A DNA stretch of 36,609 nucleotides from Planctomycetota bacterium. GTDB lineage: Bacteria; Planctomycetota; UBA11346. Below are positions 32,901 through 36,609 of the stretch, one piece after another. The first letter of the stretch is position 1; each line of letters starts with the position of its first letter. Under the pieces are notes generated by a model, which saw only the letters and a list, made by a program, of their open reading frames with translations, had not been told where the DNA came from and made no database searches. The position numbers were made by a program, and so were the translations under genes. The stretch is taken from the NCBI GenBank assembly GCA_022841245.1, contig JALHRW010000029.1, positions 1 through 36,609 of the forward strand, read 5' to 3'.

Positions 32901-33100
32901 AGCGGATAGATCTCGACGCTGAGTCCGGGCACGCCCTCGCTGCCGGCCTGGCCGGCGAACGGACGCACGGCCGGGCGCAGGCCACTACTGAGATCGCCGA
33001 CCTCACGCCCGAGGCGGGACAGCTGATGATCGGTAGTGTCGGCGCCGGACGGAAGGCCGGTTGCACACCACAGGAGCGTTGGAGCGAGGGATGTCAGCAT
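26915..33100 (-). CDS. Giant secreted PA14 / cadherin-like / carbohydrate-binding surface protein
   Basis: A 2061-aa protein. A weak signal peptide (MLTSLAPTLLWCATGLPSGA) leads to PA14 domain 1 (about 58-195), a chitobiase C-terminal-like beta domain (about 210-279, IHYTVDGSDPKSSSP), PA14 domains 2 (284-421) and 3 (431-570), then four cadherin/Ig-like repeats (574-942). After these come a VCBS-like segment (945-1072), a LamG-like jelly roll (about 1078-1272, ending YYDDISLTP), another VCBS-like segment, a fifth Ig-like repeat (1401-1490), and three C-terminal beta modules with YRLWVKAMG/HVLNLWMREDG-type motifs (about 1640-2045). There is no catalytic motif and no clear anchor. Likely a matrix or cell-surface protein that binds the polysaccharide. 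It leads an operon with two GT4 genes. Confidence 0.8.
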   Translation of the reverse strand: MLTSLAPTLLWCATGLPSGADTTDHQLSRLGREVGDLSSGLRPAVRPFAGQAGSEGVPGLSVEIYPLDVPTPVVQRTDPAIDFTWGSAAPATGIPANRFGATWTGEVVPTVSGDYTFIARTDDGVRLYIDGALVIDRWVNQSARDVSSTVVKLKKDKAVTLRMEYYENTGQASARLSWSRDGGAAAVIPQANLRSADLLNEFPPVLTGPTSGTGTVQVGAFTPLDGGVIHYTVDGSDPKSSSPTVSAGVITLTSSTNLRAAVRGSDGKFGPVATRTITVLGGGGTGLLASYIGGTNPGATPLLSRTDAALNFNWRAAPPAAGLPSDYFTARWEGELVPAWSETTTFSLSADDGARVYLGGKLIIDRFHGSGSSTATVALTAGQALPLVVEYVELGGNASVRLRWQSASMSLRDIPTAALRPVVQSVPDATGSGLAASYFANTTLTGTPAAVRVEPRLDWRWGTTAPAGLTAVDGWSARWEGAIIPRFTETYTLSIAADDGVRVWVDGVQKLNDWRSRGHRTLTTTVALTAGRAHAIRVEKSDVSSTAGATLLWSSLSQQREVVPSWRLLPSRPPTVEELALAGAEDSTIAGTAVASDPDGDTLAWSVKTQPGHGSVTVNAATGAVAYVPNLNYNGSDSFVLLVKDAFTETELPVSVAVAPVNDAPVAAVAPAATNEDTAVTVTPSASDIDGGVLSWSLPVGQGPAHGTLSGFNAATGAVTYTPSTDYHGSDSFVLQVSDGLASAAVTVNVTVASVNDAPVASAAPATTDEDVAVTVIPTAGDVDGDALTWSLDASAAPAHGTLSGFDALTGTVIYTPEADWNGSDSFGLLVSDGSATVPLVISVAVAPVNDAPVASVAPAATDEDVAVTVTPSASDVDGDALSWTLDASAAPAHGTLSGFDPLTGAVVYTPNADWSGSDSFGLVVNDGTVDTHVTVTVVVAPVNDAPVLAGIETALSWFRDGDAGLTATAALTVSDVDSANLSGASVRIAGNFQPGDELQFTNQNGITGVWNAGSGTLALSGSATVARYQAALRSVKYRSTQAFPGTAARAIAFTVSDGSSSNEAARTLGVVTRSTPPWSEGFEGLAIGGDLHQLELQGLTRWHGWNAAPGASALVSATPARSGGASVAIAGATDLVKEYKGVNAGGWRYSAWQYIPTTFTGTSYFILLNTYRDTAGTDGKNWSTQVKFTNSQVLPDFAGGSAPVVKGQWVELRVDIDFAANLHRFSYNGAQVFERSWTNGTTGGGVLNLAAVDLFANGASPVYYDDISLTPIVPTISGGGSVAYLENAAPVPVMPALAVDGFGVAQLSGATVQLTGDLVQDVLSATVSGGISQSWNPATGTLTLSGNATPAVYQTVLRTVAFANGSDAPSLAPRTVAFSVTAPTGASNSVSATVTVTPVNDAPVAQALSLSGDEDTVFTGQALASDVDGGALTWSLASQPANGTATVDANTGAVSYQPNADYAGADSFGLTVSDGTASASTSVSVTVNAVDDAAVVTVPGAGSATLGSDLLLTGFAVADIDSATVSLTVAVDAGTISLPQLAASGATASNSGLGVASMVLDGTPAAVTAALAEVVWRAPEAAGNATLSLDGNGGHATVQLTASDAAAPITVAPLAATTWSSGPHGTTILPASRFWNLDVVESGRYHLWANGSGGLVHIDLDGSPVGELALPTTATWTCRNSAGAAQTLVLTGGATCRLSVRGDASITSLILVAETPAGVQHDDPVLVGLGTVAVIDAAAYDHSTPAADGWSMLPSGGAMVGLPDTDLATSAATRLDYDLYVVKPGTYRLWVKAMGNVTGDSVWVGLDGVRQPNYVTHFGTTQPQWSAQSATAVPIDVSISSAGHHVLNLWMREDGVSVTQLAVSGVTGWAPAPTASIAAQVRQGPLAQSGTGFAMTAISAAQLLPGKAGTTWTTPNSGPGLQALPDAGTSSNFATAPSMTWWLNVTTPGTREIWLRTAGPDTNGDTIFASLDGSQINFLTYVGIGPSLPLTWTNRTADRSVVTFTVAPADVGLHAFTLWMREDGLVLERASLQVPGQPVPTGDGPALSVPETLPTTGGNG
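30275..31381 (-). repeat. Tandem Ig/cadherin-like repeats within the giant gene
   Basis: Four repeats of about 90-94 residues share VNDAPVA, DEDVAVTV, SD-x-DGD, PAHGTLSGF and NGSDSF-x-L-x-V-x-DG. Repeats 3 and 4 are nearly identical at DNA level over their centre, exactly 282 bases apart (compare 30401 with 30683), a sign of recent duplication or gene conversion. The motifs fit calcium-binding bacterial cadherin-like domains. Confidence 0.85.
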
Positions 33101-33131
33101 GGCGGAGTGGGTTTGATGATATGACCCGTGG

Positions 33132-33161
33132 TTGACAATTGAAGTGGATTATCGCGGTAAT
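33132..33161 (+). promoter_or_regulatory. Putative sigma-70-type promoter for the sugar transferase
   Basis: A perfect -35 box TTGACA (33132-33137), an 18-base spacer and GGTAAT (33156-33161, four of six matches to TATAAT) lie in the most AT-rich patch of the 212-base divergent region. GCGGTA occurs twice here (33154-33159 and 33165-33170). Transcription would give a leader of roughly 145 bases before the ATG at 33313. Confidence 0.45.
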
Positions 33162-33187
33162 TTTGCGGTATCTGGCATGTGCCGGCT

Positions 33188-33246
33188 GGGCAGTTCTGCC
33201 CGCGTAGTGGTGGGGTCCGGGCGGACTCCCCGGGCAGTTCTGCCCG
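33188..33246. repeat. Twin 15-base palindromes in the sugar-transferase leader
   Basis: GGGCAGTTCTGCCCG occurs at 33188-33202 and again at 33232-33246. Each is a GGGCAG/CTGCCC palindrome around TT; the second copy extends to 7-bp arms. They are 44 bases apart and lie between the predicted promoter and the start codon. They could be hairpins in the leader RNA, a paired operator, or REP-like elements. Confidence 0.75.
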
Positions 33247-33248
33247 AC

Positions 33249-33341
33249 CTGGGAGGGTCGAGCGCCAGCCGACCAGGGCAATCAGCCCTGCGTCACCCGC
33301 CGCCATCGCCCCATGGTCGAGCTGGCGCTCGACCCTCCCAG
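33249..33341. repeat. Perfect 21-bp inverted repeat enclosing the sugar-transferase start codon
   Basis: The arms 33249-33269 and 33321-33341 are perfect reverse complements (left arm begins CTGGGAGGGTCGAG, right arm ends CTCGACCCTCCCAG), with 51 bases between. The loop holds a smaller hairpin CAGGGC-AATCA-GCCCTG (33274-33290) and the ATG at 33313. The right arm codes for residues 4-10 of the protein. As RNA it would be a very stable stem that places the start codon in the loop. Confidence 0.9.
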
Positions 33342-34746
33342 CCTGCTGGTGCTGAGTTACGCCCCTCGTAGCATCTTTCGGATCGTGTCAGCCAAGACGC
33401 TGCCTCCCTTCTGGAGCCTGCTCATCTGGACCGTCGATCTGGCCACCGCTGCCGCAGCGGTGCTCGCGGCGCCACGACTGGTCGATGGCACCTGGCTGGG
33501 CGGATCTGCCCATCTCGTCGTCCCGCTCGCAGTCGCCCTCGCCGGCCTGCTCCTGCATCTGACCGGAGCGCCACGGCCCGGAGCGGGCCGGCCCTGGTCG
33601 CCGACCGCGCATGGGGCTCTGGTGCTGGGCTGCGCCACCGCCCTGGCCGCCACCGCCGCCGCCCTGGTCGGCGCCATGACGTGGCCGACCGTCGCGATCG
33701 CCGCTGCGCTCGCCCTGCCCCCGGCCGTCGCCGTGCGCCTACTGTCATGGCTGGCGCAGCGCAGCAGCCCCGCGCGGCGCATCGTCCTGGTCGGGCCGCT
33801 CGACTGCCGCCTGCGCCTGCGCGAACACCTGCTGCGCCACCCCGAGCTCGGCTGCACGGTCGTCGCCGAAATCGGTCCGGGCGTGGCGGTGATGTCGGAC
33901 TGTCCGAGCCATCCGCTGGGCGAGCTGGAGAGGGCGGTGGCGAACGCAGATCCCGACGAAGTGCTGCTGTCGACCGGCTTCGATGACCGGCTGCTGCTGA
34001 TGGAGGTGATGGCGCGCCTGCTGACCCGGCCGCTGATCGTGCGCTATGTCCCCGATCCCGAGGCCGTGCCGCTGTTCTGCCCGCGCCCCTACGACCTCGC
34101 AGGCCTGCCGGCCATCGATCTGTCGAACGGGCCGCTGAGCCCCGCCGCCGAAGTCGGCAAATGGATCGAGGACAAGTCCGTCGCGCTGGTTGCCCTGGCT
34201 CTCCTCGGCCTGCCCATGCTGCTGATCGCCGCCGCGATCAAGCTGACCAGCCCGGGTCAGGTCCTGTTCGTCCAGGAGCGCCAGGGTCGCTGGGGCCGCA
34301 GCATCCGAGTGTTCAAGTTCCGCACCATGCGCCGCGATGTGTGCAGCCAGGACATCACCACCGGCCGCTTCCGCCAGGTCGAGCAGGGCGACCCGCGCAT
34401 CACCCCGCTGGGGCGCTTCCTGCGCAACACCTCGCTCGATGAGACACCGCAGTTCCTCAACGTCCTGCTCGGCGACATGTCGGTCGTCGGACCGCGTCCC
34501 CACCCCTTCGCCTTGAACAAGCGCTTCGCCAACGAGATCGGCGAACTGATGCGCCGGCACTATCTCAAGCCAGGCATCACCGGACTGGCCCAGATCAGCG
34601 GCGCCCGCGGCGAAACGCGCACGGTCGAGGACATGCGCCGACGCATCAACCTCGACCTGGAATACCTCCGCACCTGGTCGCTGTGGCTCGACGTGTCGAT
34701 CATCGCGCGGACGTTCGTCGGTGGCTGGATCAACCGGCAGCCGTGA
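33313..34746 (+). CDS. WbaP/WcaJ-type polyprenyl-phosphate sugar-1-phosphate transferase
   Basis: A 477-aa inner-membrane enzyme that starts repeat-unit synthesis by moving a sugar-1-phosphate from UDP-sugar to undecaprenyl phosphate. The N-terminal part has four to five helices and a CoA-binding-like loop domain. From about residue 285 comes the bacterial sugar transferase domain: a re-entrant helix (LVALALLGLPMLLIAAAIKL), FVQERQGRWGRSIRVFKFRT, GRFLRNTSLDETPQFLNVL, DMSVVGPRPHPFAL and YLKPGITGLAQISGARGET. All catalytic blocks are intact. The first 20 residues are partly encoded by the inverted repeat, so a later start (GTG 33349 or 33385) is possible. Followed after 44 bases by a methyltransferase gene. 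Confidence 0.93.
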   Translation: MVELALDPPSLLVLSYAPRSIFRIVSAKTLPPFWSLLIWTVDLATAAAAVLAAPRLVDGTWLGGSAHLVVPLAVALAGLLLHLTGAPRPGAGRPWSPTAHGALVLGCATALAATAAALVGAMTWPTVAIAAALALPPAVAVRLLSWLAQRSSPARRIVLVGPLDCRLRLREHLLRHPELGCTVVAEIGPGVAVMSDCPSHPLGELERAVANADPDEVLLSTGFDDRLLLMEVMARLLTRPLIVRYVPDPEAVPLFCPRPYDLAGLPAIDLSNGPLSPAAEVGKWIEDKSVALVALALLGLPMLLIAAAIKLTSPGQVLFVQERQGRWGRSIRVFKFRTMRRDVCSQDITTGRFRQVEQGDPRITPLGRFLRNTSLDETPQFLNVLLGDMSVVGPRPHPFALNKRFANEIGELMRRHYLKPGITGLAQISGARGETRTVEDMRRRINLDLEYLRTWSLWLDVSIIARTFVGGWINRQP

Positions 34747-34790
34747 GGGCCCCCGCAAGGCAGCGCCCAATACCGTCCGCCAGATCTCCC

Positions 34791-35540
34791 ATGAAATCGC
34801 TACTCAGGACAATCGCCCCCGCCTGCCTCGTTGAATGGTATCGGAATTACCGTCGCGCAAAGGATCGTGAGCGAAACCGCGGTCGGTCGAGCGAAGCCGT
34901 ATTCACCGACATCTACGCGAAAAACGCATGGGGCGGGGCCAAGGGCGAGTTCTTCTCTGGGCGGGGCTCAGTCGACGAGGATCTTGTCGCCCCATACATC
35001 TCCCTGGTCTCAGACACCGTCACAAGGGATGGGCTCGCGGGGTCCACTTTCGTTGATCTCGGATGCGGCGACTTCCGCATTGGCCATCGACTACTGCCAT
35101 TCTGTTCGCGTTATACCGGTGTCGATGTCGTCAGGCCACTCGTGGACAGGAACCAGGAACAGTACGGCTGCGACACCGTCCGATTCGTAGCGCTAGATAT
35201 CGTTGCTGATGCGCTCCCGGTCGGCGAGGTGTGTTTGGTGCGCCAAGTATTCCAGCACCTGTCCAATCAGGACATTTGCAGCGTCCTGTTGAAGCTGCAG
35301 AAATTCAAATTGGTGATCATCACCGAGCATTACCCTACAGGAACTGAAGCTCCCGTGCCGAACCTCGACAAGGTCCGTGGCGGAGACACCCGCGTGCTGG
35401 ATAATTCGGGGGTCTACCTGTCGGTGCCGCCTTTCAACCTGCCGGAACAGTCTCTATCCCTGGCTCTGGAGCTTCCCGTAACCTACGCCAAGGGGAGCGG
35501 CGTACTCCGCACGTTCTTGTACAGGCCCTTATCGGCCTGA
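34791..35540 (+). CDS. Class I SAM-dependent methyltransferase
   Basis: A 249-aa protein with the SAM-binding motif I TFVDLGCGDFRIGHRL, acidic strand-2 YTGVDVV, motif FVALDIVADALP and post-motif VCLVRQVFQHLSNQDICSVL. The first 50 residues are basic and hold FTDIYAKNAWGG, seen in sugar-cluster methyltransferases of this type. It probably methylates a sugar of the repeat unit. The gene is clearly more AT-rich than its neighbours, with ATA, TTG, CAA and AAA codons, suggesting recent acquisition. It converges on the UDP-xylose synthase gene, 8 bases apart. The target (sugar O-methylation versus another substrate) is inferred from position. Confidence 0.85.
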   Translation: MKSLLRTIAPACLVEWYRNYRRAKDRERNRGRSSEAVFTDIYAKNAWGGAKGEFFSGRGSVDEDLVAPYISLVSDTVTRDGLAGSTFVDLGCGDFRIGHRLLPFCSRYTGVDVVRPLVDRNQEQYGCDTVRFVALDIVADALPVGEVCLVRQVFQHLSNQDICSVLLKLQKFKLVIITEHYPTGTEAPVPNLDKVRGGDTRVLDNSGVYLSVPPFNLPEQSLSLALELPVTYAKGSGVLRTFLYRPLSA

Positions 35541-35548
35541 GGTCTCGC

Positions 35549-36502
<954 letters not shown>

Positions 36503-36520
36503 GGCGGGAACGTATAGCAA

Positions 36521-36595
36521 CCAGCGGCCAGCGGCCAGCGGCCAGCGGCCAGCGGCCAGCGGCCAGCAGCCAGCAGCCAGCGGCCAGCAGCCAGC
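36521..36595 (+). repeat. Heptanucleotide tandem repeat, array 7 (contig end)
   Basis: Eleven CCAGC cores occur every 7 bases without error from 36521 to 36591, variable bases GG or AG. The array starts 19 bases upstream of the UDP-xylose synthase ATG and runs to the adapter sequence, so its true length is unknown and it probably caused the assembly to stop. Confidence 0.97.
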
Positions 36596-36609
36596 AGATC
36601 GGAAGAGCA
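36596..36609 (+). other. Sequencing-adapter remnant
   Basis: The last 14 bases, AGATCGGAAGAGCA, equal the start of the Illumina TruSeq adapter. They follow the last repeat core with no gap. This is not genomic sequence. Confidence 0.93.

Overview
This is a GC-rich contig (about two thirds G+C by eye) from an uncultured or draft-assembled Gram-negative bacterium. It starts inside a gene. It ends in a short tandem repeat followed by 14 bases matching the Illumina adapter stem, so the right end is an assembly break. The gene content fits the PVC group, most likely Planctomycetota: an oversized M50 site-2 protease with several PDZ-like segments, a GYF_2-TM-ConA-like protein, a stand-alone URO-D family protein, AraC regulators beside sugar enzymes, and a giant PA14/cadherin-like surface protein. 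That placement is inference; the window has no rRNA or other phylogenetic marker.

Left part (1-13.7 kb), carbohydrate metabolism and housekeeping. A leftward operon encodes an L-fucose-isomerase-like enzyme, a class II (FBP/tagatose-type) aldolase and an FGGY sugar kinase cut by the contig edge. The genes overlap at ATGA and TGATG junctions and are divergent from an AraC regulator with a PocR sensor domain. Next come an eboA-eboB pair without the rest of the ebo cluster, the GYF_2 membrane protein, a long cold-shock protein with a clear terminator, a URO-D protein divergent from a second AraC regulator, a melibiase-like glycosidase, and the RseP-like protease.

Right part (13.9-36.5 kb), a Wzx/Wzy-type exopolysaccharide locus in alternating blocks. 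(i) Rightward: lipoyl/HlyD-like membrane protein, short OPX (Wza-like) exporter, outer-membrane beta-barrel, GT4. (ii) Leftward: Wzz/BY-kinase fusion whose Walker A lysine is replaced by alanine, then a small secreted protein. (iii) Rightward: Wzx flippase, Wzy polymerase/ligase, secreted PslG-like glycosidase. (iv) Leftward: 2061-aa secreted PA14/Ig-like protein leading two GT4 genes. (v) Rightward: WbaP-type initiating sugar-phosphate transferase behind a structured leader, then a methyltransferase. (vi) Leftward: UDP-glucuronate decarboxylase (UDP-xylose supply). Together they could initiate, extend, flip, polymerise, export, trim and anchor a probably xylose-containing, possibly methylated polysaccharide.

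The most unusual sequence-level feature is a heptanucleotide repeat, (CCAGCNN)n or its complement. It occurs as seven arrays in 36 kb: mostly between genes, one inside the 3' end of the glycosidase reading frame, and one at the contig break. Other points of interest are the OPX plus beta-barrel export design with a possible CTG start, the degenerate kinase, and the inverted-repeat leader of the WbaP gene.
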